A stretch of DNA of 64,000 bases, from the NCBI GenBank assembly GCA_024233215.1, contig JACKPW010000005.1, positions 287,370 to 351,369 on the forward strand. The letters are read 5' to 3'. Positions 25,377 through 33,956 of this stretch are shown here, one piece after another (the first letter of the stretch is position 1; every line of letters begins with the position of its first letter). The translations under genes and the position numbers were made by a program. This stretch comes from Verrucomicrobiales bacterium (lineage in GTDB: Bacteria > Verrucomicrobiota > Verrucomicrobiia > Limisphaerales > J093). Under the pieces are notes generated by a model. It was given only the letters and a program-made list of their open reading frames with translations. It was not told the origin of the DNA and did no database searches.

Positions 25377-26042
25377 ATGCGCCGCACCTACAATCCCCCC
25401 CCGCCGCGCAACGATCTGCCCTTCGCCCTGGGCGGCGCGGCGGTGTTGACCCTGGCGGTGTTCCTGGTGTTGCCCCTCACCCAGATGGTCTCCAGCAGGG
25501 TACAGCGACTGCAGACCATCACCGCGGTCGACACGGCGGAATTACAGCAGGACACGCACGAGGAGGAACCGCCGCCACCGCCCCCGGAGCCCGAGCCGCC
25601 GCAGGAACCCCCGCCGCCGGCGTTGGCCGATGCCCCCCAACCGATGAACCTGAGCGTCAGTCTGGACGTGGCCTTCGGCAGTGGCGGCGCTTATGCGGGG
25701 GCCATGCCCGGGGGACTTCCCACCGCCGGTACCGGCGCTGCCGGGCTTTCCGCCTTCGATGTGGCGGAACTGGAGAAGCGCCCGGAACTGCTGGCCGCGG
25801 TCTCCCCGGTCTACCCCGCCACCCTGCGCCAGGCCGGCGTGGAAGGCAGTGTGAGCGTGGTCTTCGTGCTGGATGAGGACGGCCACGTGCAGGATCCCCG
25901 GGTTGAGCGCGCCTCCCGCGCGGAGTTCGAGAAACCGGCCCTCGACGCCCTGCGGAAGTGGCGGTTTCGCCCCGGCATGAAGGACGGTCAGCCGGTCCGT
26001 ACCTTCATGCGCCAGCCGATTCGATTCAGTCTGTCCGGATAA
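25377..26042 (+). CDS. tonB: TonB energy transducer
   Basis: 221 residues. An N-terminal anchor span (LPFALGGAAVLTLAVFLVLPL) follows a short basic cytoplasmic tail. Next comes the Pro/Glu-rich spacer (EEEPPPPPPEPEPPQEPPPP), then the C-terminal TonB domain: SPVYPATLRQAGVEGSVSVVFVLDEDGHV, PALDALRKWRFRPGMKDGQPV. The YP motif that contacts receptor TonB boxes is present (VYPATLRQ). It links the ExbB/ExbD motor to outer-membrane receptors. Starts 25 nt after exbD. Element B of the dispersed repeat lies 12 nt downstream and could shape the 3-prime end of this transcript. Confidence 0.94.
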   Translation: MRRTYNPPPPRNDLPFALGGAAVLTLAVFLVLPLTQMVSSRVQRLQTITAVDTAELQQDTHEEEPPPPPPEPEPPQEPPPPALADAPQPMNLSVSLDVAFGSGGAYAGAMPGGLPTAGTGAAGLSAFDVAELEKRPELLAAVSPVYPATLRQAGVEGSVSVVFVLDEDGHVQDPRVERASRAEFEKPALDALRKWRFRPGMKDGQPVRTFMRQPIRFSLSG

Positions 26043-26053
26043 CCACCTTTTGC

Positions 26054-26145
26054 CATGAACCGAGCCACGGGGTCAGTCCTGCATCTATTGGCGGCGCTCC
26101 CTCCGCCAATACTGAGGACTGACCCCGGAGCGGCCGAACCGGTTC
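26054..26145. repeat. Double-stem repeat element, copy B
   Basis: Starts 12 nt after the tonB stop. Outer stem ggggtcagtcct (26069-26080) with aggactgacccc (26115-26126), 12 bp; inner stem tattggcgg (26086-26094) with ccgccaata (26103-26111), 9 bp; loop cgctccct as in copy A. The pair A26087-T26110 replaces the G17332-C17355 pair of copy A: a compensatory change. Ends carry gaaccg/cggttc. Confidence 0.85.
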
Positions 26146-26163
26146 ACGGTCCTGATTCACGAC

Positions 26164-27669
26164 ATGTCTTCAATACTCTTCACGACTGAACACCCAGGAA
26201 CGCGTCGTCGACTGTCAGGTTGCGTCCTGCGGTGGGGGGTCGCATTGACCTGTGCCCTTTGCCTGCAGGCGGCCGGCAAACGGAACAAGAACGAAACCGG
26301 CACCCCGGACCTGGCCACCCCTTCGAACGCTTCCACCCGCTTTGCCCCGGTGGCTGCGGATCACCCGCTGGCGGAGATCTGGAATGACCCGGACTTCACG
26401 CGTCGATTGCTGGGGACCTACGGGTTCAACTCCGCCCGGGAACCCTCCCTCAACCTCGAGGAACAGACCCTGTTGCGGGAGCAGATCCTGCCGGTCCTGC
26501 GAATGGACCCGACCAACGCCATCCCGCTGCTGGAGGCGGCGGTCAAGCCCGACGCCAGCGCGGTCTTCGACTACACGCTTGGCAATGTGCTGTTCCAGAG
26601 CGGCGACACCACCAATGCCATCCGCAACTTCGAAGCTGCGGTCAGCAAGTTCCCCGACTACGAACGCGCGTGGAAGAACCTCGGATTTGCGCAGGTCCGG
26701 GACGGGCATTATGCCGAGTCGATCAAGCCCCTGGCCCGGACGGTCGAGTTGGGCGGGGCCGATGGTGAGGTGTTTGGCCTGCTGGGATTCGCCTATCTGA
26801 ACAGCGGGCGGCCGGTGTCGGCCGGCGCGGCCTTGCAGCAGGCGCTGTTGTTCCGACCGGACGATTTCAACCTCCAGCTCTACCTGCTCCAGGCCTGGGT
26901 GGCCGGCGCCCAATACGAGCCCGCCTTGAAACTGCTGAATGAACTGCTGGCGGTGAACCCGGAGCGCGCCAATCTGTGGAGTCTCCTGGCCAACATCCAG
27001 GTCGAGCGGAATGAACTGCCGGCGGCCGCCGTCGCCTATGAAACATTGCGCCGGCTCGGTGGTGCCACCTCCGCGAACCTGATGCTGCTTGGCGACATCT
27101 ACCTCGCTCAGGAGGCACGGGAACTGGCGTTGGGCGCCTACCTCGAAGCGCTGAAGTCCGAGGGCGGCGGGGACGATCCCAGCCGTGAGCTGCGGGCGGC
27201 CGAACTGCTCATCACGCAGGGGGCGTGGGACGAAGCCCGGGCGTTGCTCGCCGCCATCCGGTCCGCCACCGGCGAAACCCTGGCAGGCGAACTGAAGCTC
27301 AAGTTGCTGAAACTCGAGGCCCGACTGGCCCTGGCCGCAGACCGGGGGGACGAGGCCATCGCGATTCTCGAGAAGATCAGCCTGGAAGATCCCCTGGACG
27401 GCGAGGCGCTGTTGTTGGCGGCGGATTACTACGCCGGTGCCGGCGAGCGCGAGAAGGCCGAGTTCCGGTATGATGCCGCGAGCAAGATCGAGGGGTTCGA
27501 GGCTGATGCCTTCGTCGGACGGGCGCGGCTGCTGGTGAAGCAGCAGGAGTACCGGCGTGCCGCGGAGTTCCTCCAGAAGGCGCAGAAGATCAAACCGCGG
27601 GATCGCATCCAGCGGTATCTCGACCAGGTGCTGCAACTGGCTGCCGCCGGTTCGTCCAAGGAGGCCTGA
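26164..27669 (+). CDS. Secreted TPR protein of the TonB operon
   Basis: 501 residues; the hydrophobic stretch VALTCALCLQAAGK around residue 30 suggests signal-directed export. The rest is TPR/tetratricopeptide-like: repeated A-x-x-Y-x-x-x-G motifs at, for example, FDYTLGNVLFQSGDTTNAIRNF, AWKNLGFAQVRDGHYAESIKPLA and VFGLLGFAYLNSGRPVSAGAALQ. TonB2-type operons often end with a TPR protein of this kind (the Vibrio and proteobacterial clusters include one after DUF3450/TtpC). It would be periplasmic and could help assemble or position TonB. Repeat B separates it from tonB (121-nt gap). The next gene, a TonB-dependent receptor, starts 25 nt downstream. Confidence 0.8.
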   Translation: MSSILFTTEHPGTRRRLSGCVLRWGVALTCALCLQAAGKRNKNETGTPDLATPSNASTRFAPVAADHPLAEIWNDPDFTRRLLGTYGFNSAREPSLNLEEQTLLREQILPVLRMDPTNAIPLLEAAVKPDASAVFDYTLGNVLFQSGDTTNAIRNFEAAVSKFPDYERAWKNLGFAQVRDGHYAESIKPLARTVELGGADGEVFGLLGFAYLNSGRPVSAGAALQQALLFRPDDFNLQLYLLQAWVAGAQYEPALKLLNELLAVNPERANLWSLLANIQVERNELPAAAVAYETLRRLGGATSANLMLLGDIYLAQEARELALGAYLEALKSEGGGDDPSRELRAAELLITQGAWDEARALLAAIRSATGETLAGELKLKLLKLEARLALAADRGDEAIAILEKISLEDPLDGEALLLAADYYAGAGEREKAEFRYDAASKIEGFEADAFVGRARLLVKQQEYRRAAEFLQKAQKIKPRDRIQRYLDQVLQLAAAGSSKEA

Positions 27670-27694
27670 ACCCGCGGCCGTGCGACACCCCTCC

Positions 27695-30517
27695 GTGAAA
27701 ACCCGTTCCTTCCTGTCTGCCCGTGGAGCCTGCGCGTTGCTGCAGCGGTTGCTCGGCTCCCTCCTGATCGCCGGCTGGCTGGTGGCCCAGGAAAGCGGCG
27801 GGGGCGCCGTGACGGGGGTGGTGATCGACACCTGGAACACCGCGCCGCTCCCGGGGGTCACCGTGGCCGTTCGGGGCACCACCCTGGCCACCACCACGGA
27901 CAACGACGGCCATTACACCCTGGGGGGCGTGCCCGCCGGGATGCAGGTGGTGACGTTCTCCAAGTCCGGGTACGCGCGTGCCGTGGTGACGGAGGTTCTC
28001 GTGGCGGACGGCCAGGAATCCACGGTGGAGGCCAACCTGCGCCCGGAATTCTACGAGCTTGAGGAATACGTGGTCACGGCCGGGGAGATGAACGAGCAGA
28101 CCGTCCAGATTCTCGAGGATCGCAAGAACGCCACCAGCCTCACGGATGCCATCGGGTCCGACATGTTCAAGAACCTGGCGGTCGGGGACGCCGCGGAGGC
28201 GTTGAGCAAGGTGACCGGGGCCACCGTCGCCGACGGCAAGTACGCCGTGGTGCGTGGACTGGCGGATCGGTATACGTTCACCACCCTGAACGGCCTCGAG
28301 TTGCCCAGCGCCGACCCGGATCGCAAGGCCTTCCAGCTCGACCTGATGCCGTCGAAGTTCATCGAGAAGGTGGATGTGAAGAAGACGTTCACGCCGGACA
28401 TGGGGGGCGGCTTCGCCGGCGGCTCGATTGACATCGTGAGCCGCAGCTTCCCGGACGACTTCCTGTTCGATTTTCGCCTGGGGACCGCCTACAACACCCA
28501 GTCGAGTCTCAAGAGCAACTTCCCGATGTCGGATCGCAGCTCAACCGACTGGCTGGGAATGGACGATGGCAAGCGGGCCCTGCCGGAGGCCGCCGCAAGC
28601 TCGGATCCGACCGGCTCGCGGCCGTTGCCTGACGCGGTCAAGGAATCCTTCAAGTCGAGCCAGTTCGCCCCGGTCGCCGGGGATTCGCCGGTCGATTCCA
28701 GCATGTCCCTGCTGGTGGGGGACTCGCAGAAGCTCGGGGACATGAAGCTCGGGTATCTCGGCGGCTTGAACTACAAGAACGAATACCGCTTCTACGACGA
28801 CGGAATCGTCCGCAGCTATGACCGGGGCGGCACGGCGGTGCAGATTGACAAGCAGGATTCCCGGGGGGTCATCGATTATCAGTGGGGCGCGCTGGCGAAT
28901 GTCAGTCTGGAGTTGAACGAGTATCACGCGCTGAGGTTCAACTTCATGTACATCCAGTCCGCCACCGACGAGGCCCGCCGTTTGCAGGGGCAGGACGGGG
29001 ACGTGACCAGCGTGGAGGACGGCACTTACGCCGACCAGTCGATCCTGCGGTGGACAGAGCGCAACCTGACGTATTACCAGCTGCTGGGGGATCACGAAAT
29101 CCCCGGGCTGAACGCGACAAAGTTCAACTGGGGGGCCGCCCACTCCACCACGACCCAGCAGGACCCGGACTACCGGATCTTCCAGTTCTACGCGGATCCG
29201 GAGAACGATTACTACAACCCCGAAATCAGTGCCGCGCAGCCGAGTTACCCGACCCGTTACTGGCGCGATCTCGAGGAGGGCAACGACAATGTGCGCGGCG
29301 ATGTCACGGTGCCGCTGCCGGCCTACACCGAAAAGGAGAACGCCATCAAGACGGGCGCGGCCTACAGCCTCTCCGCGCGGGATTACGGCCAGCGCGGCTT
29401 CTCGATCCGCCGGCTCTCATCGAAACATCCCTTCTACTCCACGGGCGATCCCAACGTCTGGATGCTGCCCGAGAACCTCCAATACGTGAACGCCCGCAAC
29501 TTCCCGGTCAACCTGACCTACCAGGGCGACCAGAAGATCCTCGGCACGTATCTCATGGGCGACTGGAATGCCTTGGAATGGCTGGAGTTCATCGGGGGCG
29601 CCCGATACGAGGCCACGGACATCACCATCGACTCCTACAATGTCACCAAGGACTCGCCCAGTGCCTCGGGGAGCATTACCCAGGATGACGTGCTGCCGTC
29701 GTTGACCGGGGTGGTGCGGTTGCGCGAGAACGTGGATGTCCGGTTGGCGTGGTCTCAGACCGTGGTGCGCCCCACCTACCGCGAGATCGCGGATGTGGCG
29801 ATCTACGACGTGACCCAGAACCGCAGCTATTACGGCAATCCGGAGCTCGAGTTGTCCGACAGTCGGAACCTCGATCTGCGTGTCTCGTGGTACCCGCGTG
29901 ACGGCGAGATTGTCTCCGGTTCGGTGTTTGCCAAGCGGATCGAAAAGCCCATCGAACAGGCGTCTGTGACGCTGGACAACACGCAGATCACCTACGAGAA
30001 CTTCGATCACGCCGACGTGTTCGGTTTCGAGGGGGAACTCCGCGTGAAACTCGACCGCCTGACGTCGCATCTCGCCCCGTTCTCGATCGGGGTGAACGGG
30101 GCCTACATCTATTCCGAGGTTCCCTTGACGGAGTCGCAGATGATCAACCGGGCGAAGTACGGTGATAGCAGTACCACCCGACCGCTCTACAACCAGCCCG
30201 ACTACATCGCGAACCTCGACCTCACCTGGGATCACGAGCGAACCGGCACCACCGTCACGCTTTCCGGCAGCATGGTGGGACGCAGCCTGGTACTGGTGGG
30301 GTTGGCGAAGCCGGACGAGTTCGTCCAGACCGGACCGGAACTGAACCTCTTCATCCGGCAACGCCTCGGTAAGCACTGGGACGTCCGGTTCACCGCGAAG
30401 AACCTCTTGGACCCTGCCTACGAAGTGATCCAGACCTGGCCGGAGGCCGGGGAGGTCGTGCTCCAAAGCCACACCCGCGGCATCACGTTTGGCCTGTCAG
30501 CTGGCTGCGAATTCTAG
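27695..30517 (+). CDS. TonB-dependent outer-membrane receptor with CarboxypepD_reg-like domain
   Basis: 940 residues with a GTG start at 27695, chosen because it opens a signal peptide (LLQRLLGSLLIAGWLVAQ) right after the TPR gene; GTG at 27680 is an alternative. Residues about 30-115 are a CarboxypepD_reg-like domain (GAVTGVVIDTWNTAPLPGVTV, GHYTLGGVPAGMQVVTFSKSG). A plug domain follows (KNATSLTDAIGSDMFKNL, GKYAVVRGLADRYTFTTLNGL, DKGG-like DMGGGFAGGSIDIVSR). The remaining 700 residues form the 22-strand barrel, ending GITFGLSAGCEF with the C-terminal Phe used by the BAM complex. The ligand is unknown. Its position in the TonB operon means that this motor serves it. Confidence 0.9.
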   Translation: MKTRSFLSARGACALLQRLLGSLLIAGWLVAQESGGGAVTGVVIDTWNTAPLPGVTVAVRGTTLATTTDNDGHYTLGGVPAGMQVVTFSKSGYARAVVTEVLVADGQESTVEANLRPEFYELEEYVVTAGEMNEQTVQILEDRKNATSLTDAIGSDMFKNLAVGDAAEALSKVTGATVADGKYAVVRGLADRYTFTTLNGLELPSADPDRKAFQLDLMPSKFIEKVDVKKTFTPDMGGGFAGGSIDIVSRSFPDDFLFDFRLGTAYNTQSSLKSNFPMSDRSSTDWLGMDDGKRALPEAAASSDPTGSRPLPDAVKESFKSSQFAPVAGDSPVDSSMSLLVGDSQKLGDMKLGYLGGLNYKNEYRFYDDGIVRSYDRGGTAVQIDKQDSRGVIDYQWGALANVSLELNEYHALRFNFMYIQSATDEARRLQGQDGDVTSVEDGTYADQSILRWTERNLTYYQLLGDHEIPGLNATKFNWGAAHSTTTQQDPDYRIFQFYADPENDYYNPEISAAQPSYPTRYWRDLEEGNDNVRGDVTVPLPAYTEKENAIKTGAAYSLSARDYGQRGFSIRRLSSKHPFYSTGDPNVWMLPENLQYVNARNFPVNLTYQGDQKILGTYLMGDWNALEWLEFIGGARYEATDITIDSYNVTKDSPSASGSITQDDVLPSLTGVVRLRENVDVRLAWSQTVVRPTYREIADVAIYDVTQNRSYYGNPELELSDSRNLDLRVSWYPRDGEIVSGSVFAKRIEKPIEQASVTLDNTQITYENFDHADVFGFEGELRVKLDRLTSHLAPFSIGVNGAYIYSEVPLTESQMINRAKYGDSSTTRPLYNQPDYIANLDLTWDHERTGTTVTLSGSMVGRSLVLVGLAKPDEFVQTGPELNLFIRQRLGKHWDVRFTAKNLLDPAYEVIQTWPEAGEVVLQSHTRGITFGLSAGCEF

Positions 30518-30534
30518 GGGACGCCAACCAACCG

Positions 30535-30683
30535 CGTAGCCGCGGACATCAGTCCGCGCACATCTCTTGGGCCAGAGCAAGCCGGGGTTGCGAACAGGTG
30601 CCGGGGGTCTGCGATGCGTGCCCGGGTGGCGGGCGGAGTTTTCGGAGACGGCCCGATTTGCGCCGACCGATGTCGGCGGCTAC
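30535..30683. repeat. Inverted pair of GTAGC hairpin units between convergent genes
   Basis: Left unit 30535-30557 (gtagccgcggacatcagtc...) contains the stem cgcggac/gtccgcg. Right unit 30661-30683 contains gccgac/gtcggc and is the reverse complement of the left at 19 of 23 positions. The right unit covers the frr stop codon (30680-30682). Placed between the convergent receptor and frr genes, it would end both transcripts in a hairpin. Same architecture as 15607-15722. Confidence 0.7.
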
Positions 30684-31240
30684 ACCGTCATGATTTCCTT
30701 CTCCTTGTGGGCGAGGTGCTCGTCGATTTTCTTGATGTTCTCGTCCGTGAGCTTCTGGACCTCCTTCTCGGCGTGCTTCTCCTCGTCCTCCGTGACGCCA
30801 CCGGACTTCGCGAGCTTCTTCAGGTGCTCGATGGCATCCCGCCGGACGTGGCGGACGGCCACCCGCCCGTCCTCGGCCATCTTCCGCACGATCTTCGTGA
30901 ATTCCTCACGTCGTTCCGTGCTGAGTTCCGGAAACACGATGCGGATGATCTTGCCGTCGATGGACGGATTGAGACCGAGGTTGGCCTTTTGGATGCCCTT
31001 CTCGATGGCGTGAACAGTGCCGGCGTCCCAAGGGGTGATGACCAGCATCCGGGGTTCAGGGGCGGTGATGGCCGCGAGTTCCCGGAGGCGCATCTGGGAG
31101 CCGTAGACGTCGGCGGCCACGTTCTCCACAATTGTGGGCGAAGCCTTGCCGGTGCGGACACCGGAGAATTCGTGCAACACCACCTGCTCGGTCTTGTGCA
31201 TTTTCTCGCGGGCTTCCTTCAGGATGTCGTTGATGGGCAT
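30680..31240 (-). CDS. frr: Ribosome recycling factor
   Basis: 186 residues from the start at 31240 (MPINDILKEAREKMHKTEQVV). The sequence runs collinear with RRF: SEFSGVRTGKASPTIVENV, EPRMLVITPWDAGTVHAIEKGIQKANLG, the Arg-rich tip RREEFTKIVRKMAEDGRVAVRHVRRDA and a C-terminal helix ending EEHLAHKEKEIMTV-like. It splits post-termination ribosomes with EF-G in the cytoplasm. It is 52 nt downstream of pyrH, the common bacterial pair, but rpsB and tsf are not upstream here. Essential gene, typical length (185 aa). The stop codon lies inside a repeat unit. Confidence 0.97.
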   Translation of the reverse strand: MPINDILKEAREKMHKTEQVVLHEFSGVRTGKASPTIVENVAADVYGSQMRLRELAAITAPEPRMLVITPWDAGTVHAIEKGIQKANLGLNPSIDGKIIRIVFPELSTERREEFTKIVRKMAEDGRVAVRHVRRDAIEHLKKLAKSGGVTEDEEKHAEKEVQKLTDENIKKIDEHLAHKEKEIMTV

Positions 31241-31292
31241 GGTGTTTCTGGTAAGGGTGGGATTTGGAGTTCGGTCGCTGCAGGGGGAGCGG

Positions 31293-32018
31293 TCAGTCCG
31301 TGACCAGAGTTCCGATGGTCTCCCCCCGAACGATCCGTTGGATGTTCTGTGGTTTGAAAGCGTCGAAGACAATGATCGGCATGTGGTTGTCCATGCACAT
31401 CGAAAAGGCCGTGGTGTCCATGACCTTCAGTCGCTTCGAGATCGCCTCCGAGTAGGTGATGTGATCGTAGCGTTTGGCGTCGGGATTCCCCACGGGATCG
31501 CGGTCGTAGATGCCGTCGACCTTGGTGCCCTTGAGAATCACGTCGGCCGAGATTTCACTCGCGCGCAGCGAGGCGGCGGTGTCGGTGGAGAAGTAGGGAT
31601 TGCCCGTGCCGCCGGCGAAGATGACGACGCGTCCCTTCTCGAGGTGTCGAACGGCGCGGCGGCGGATGAAAAGTTCGGCCACCTGCGCCACGGCAATGGC
31701 GGTCTGCACCCGCGTCTGCACTCCTTGTTTTTCCAGGGCGTCCTGCAGGGCGAGCGCGTTGATCACGGTGGCGAGCATTCCCATGTGATCGCCGGTGGCC
31801 CGTTCGATGCCCTTCTTGCTGCCCTGCAACCCGCGGAAGATGTTGCCGCCACCCACCACCACCGCGACCTGGACCCCCATTCCGTGGACGTCCTTCATCT
31901 GGGCGGCGATGTTGTGGATGCGGTCGATGCCGATGCCGTGTCCGGCGGCGTCGCCCAAGGCCTCCCCGGTGATCTTCAGCAGGATGCGGCGGTACTTCAG
32001 TTCAGGCTTGTCGCTCAT
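31293..32018 (-). CDS. pyrH: UMP kinase
   Basis: 241 residues from the start at 32018 (MSDKPELKYRRILLKITGEAL). UMPK signatures: ILLKITGEALGD (the family's LKLSGEAL), VAVVVGGGNIFRG, the DHMGMLATVINALALQDAL helix, IFAGGTGNPYFSTDTAASLRA and KVDGIYDRDP. It phosphorylates UMP to UDP in the cytoplasm as a hexamer, regulated by GTP and UTP in other bacteria. It is the first gene of a two-gene unit with frr. The start region is divergent from the RluA-RlmI fusion gene, 250 nt away. Confidence 0.97.
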   Translation of the reverse strand: MSDKPELKYRRILLKITGEALGDAAGHGIGIDRIHNIAAQMKDVHGMGVQVAVVVGGGNIFRGLQGSKKGIERATGDHMGMLATVINALALQDALEKQGVQTRVQTAIAVAQVAELFIRRRAVRHLEKGRVVIFAGGTGNPYFSTDTAASLRASEISADVILKGTKVDGIYDRDPVGNPDAKRYDHITYSEAISKRLKVMDTTAFSMCMDNHMPIIVFDAFKPQNIQRIVRGETIGTLVTD

Positions 32019-32268
32019 GGTGTTGGATGGCTCGCAGGAAAACGCAGGGCGGATTGGGCACATCGGTCAATGGCGTCGGTGCGCCATTGGATGGCGGCAA
32101 CCTCCCGGCTGATCAACGATGGCGCGGACACGGCGAAGGTTGTAGCAATCCTGTGCCCCCAGCGTCAACCGGCGCCGTGGGGGAAACCGGCCGCAACCCG
32201 CACATCTCCGCTCCTGCCGGCGGAAGCAGATTGACACCACGCCCGGGAGCGGTGCCACTTGGGGCGGA

Positions 32269-33861
32269 GTGGAACGGCTGCCTCTCATCCTGCACGAGGA
32301 CGACGACCTGCTGGTGGTGAACAAGCCGCCTGGCTGGAACACGCATGCCCCGGACCCGTTCGCCGGCGAGGGCGTGTATGAATGGCTGCGGAACCGCGAA
32401 CCGCGCTGGGCCGGACTGTCCATCCTGCATCGCCTGGACCAGGTGACCTCGGGGGTGCTGGTCTTTGGCAAGTCACCCCGGGCCAACCGTTCCCTGACGG
32501 AACAGTTCGAGCACCGTCGGGTCCACAAGCGGTACCTCCTGCTCACCGCCCAGGCCGGCCCGGGGGAGGAAACCGTTGTCCGCTCGGAGATCGTGCGCGA
32601 CGGGGAGCGCTATCGCGCCGCAGGTGCCGGCGAGGGACTTCCTGCGGAGACGCGCTTTCGGCCGGCCGGCCCGAGGGGGAACTGGCATTGCCTGGAGGCG
32701 GAGCCGATGACCGGACGGACGCATCAGATTCGTGTCCACGCCGCGCAGGCGGGTTTTCCGGTGCTCGGCGACACGCTTTATGGTGGCGATCCCTTCCCGC
32801 GGGTCTGCCTGCATGCCGCCGAACTGGGCCTCCAACATCCGGCTGACCAGACGTGGCGTGTCTTCTCCGCCCCGGTGGATTTCGGGGAGCCTCGGTCCCG
32901 GGGGCTGCGTCGCGCCTGCCTGGATCCGGCGCTGACCGATGCGTTCCGGTTGGTGCACGGCGTGGCGGATGACGAACCGGGCTGGTTCCTGGAGTGTCTG
33001 GGGGATCGTTTGCTTTCCGGGAGCCTGGAGCCGGACCTGCCTCCGGCGCGGCTGGAGCGGCTGCGTGAGTGGCTCCGGTCGGAGGGGTTGCGCGGGGCGT
33101 TTCACAAGCCCCTCGACCGTCACGTCCGCCGCCGGGATCCGGATACCGCCGCACCGCGACTGTTGCTGGGTGAGGATTGCCCGGGGGAATTCTGCATTCG
33201 CGAGAATGGACTCCGGTTCCGGGCGGTCTTTGACCGCGGCTACTCCTACGGGCTGTTCCTGGACCAGCGCGACAACCGCCGGCGTCTCCAGGTCGACCAC
33301 GTGGCCGCCGGTTTTCCCGCACCCATGAGTTTCGCGGGCGGAAAACGCCTGCTCAACCTCTTCGCCTACACCTGCGGGTTTTCCGTCGCCGCCGCCCCGG
33401 CCGGCTGGCAGACCACCAGCCTCGATCTCTCGCGCAATTATCTCGATTGGGGACGGGCCAACTTCGCCGCCAACGGCCCTGTTCCCGAAGCCCAGGACTT
33501 CATTTACGGCGATGCGTTCGACTGGCTGCGGCGGTTTGCCCGAAAGGAACGTCGGTTTGAGCTGATCATTCTGGATCCACCCACGTTCTCGGGAGGGCGA
33601 CACGGGACGTTCCGGGCGGAGACGGATTACCCCCGGCTCGTCACGGCGGCGGCCTCCGTGTTGTCGCCGGACGGCGTGCTCCTGGCGTCCACCAACGCCG
33701 GCGGCCTCATGCCGCGTGAATTCTGCGGCCTGGTGGAGGAAACCCTGGAGGGACTCGGCCGGCGGGTGGTGGCGCGGCACTACGCCCCGCAGCCGCCGGA
33801 TTTTCCCATTTGCCGCGAGCAACCCGCCCATCTCAAGACCCTCTGGCTGAAGGTGGAGTGA
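32269..33861 (+). CDS. Fusion of RluA-type pseudouridine synthase and RlmI-like SAM methyltransferase
   Basis: 530 residues with a GTG start at 32269. Residues 1-205 are an RluA-family pseudouridine synthase: DDDLLVVNKPPGWNTH, catalytic Asp57 in ILHRLDQVTSG, then EAEPMTGRTHQIRVHAAQAGFPVLGD. Residues about 220-530 resemble RlmI-type class I methyltransferases: an EFCIRENGLRFRAVFDRGYSYGLFLDQRDNR region, the SAM-binding strand KRLLNLFAYTCGFSVAAA, and DPPTFSGGRHGTF in place of the DPP catalytic motif. Both enzymes normally act separately on rRNA (pseudouridine, and m5C by RlmI). A single polypeptide suggests that the two modifications lie close together on the same target or are coupled. RNA target unknown. 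Confidence 0.88.
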   Translation: MERLPLILHEDDDLLVVNKPPGWNTHAPDPFAGEGVYEWLRNREPRWAGLSILHRLDQVTSGVLVFGKSPRANRSLTEQFEHRRVHKRYLLLTAQAGPGEETVVRSEIVRDGERYRAAGAGEGLPAETRFRPAGPRGNWHCLEAEPMTGRTHQIRVHAAQAGFPVLGDTLYGGDPFPRVCLHAAELGLQHPADQTWRVFSAPVDFGEPRSRGLRRACLDPALTDAFRLVHGVADDEPGWFLECLGDRLLSGSLEPDLPPARLERLREWLRSEGLRGAFHKPLDRHVRRRDPDTAAPRLLLGEDCPGEFCIRENGLRFRAVFDRGYSYGLFLDQRDNRRRLQVDHVAAGFPAPMSFAGGKRLLNLFAYTCGFSVAAAPAGWQTTSLDLSRNYLDWGRANFAANGPVPEAQDFIYGDAFDWLRRFARKERRFELIILDPPTFSGGRHGTFRAETDYPRLVTAAASVLSPDGVLLASTNAGGLMPREFCGLVEETLEGLGRRVVARHYAPQPPDFPICREQPAHLKTLWLKVE

Positions 33862-33956
33862 CGGGGGCGCCGGATTTCACCTCCGTTTGGTCTTTATGCG
33901 GCCGGCGCCCGGTTTCACACTGGGCAGGCGGAGACAGGGCACGAAAGAGGACATTA

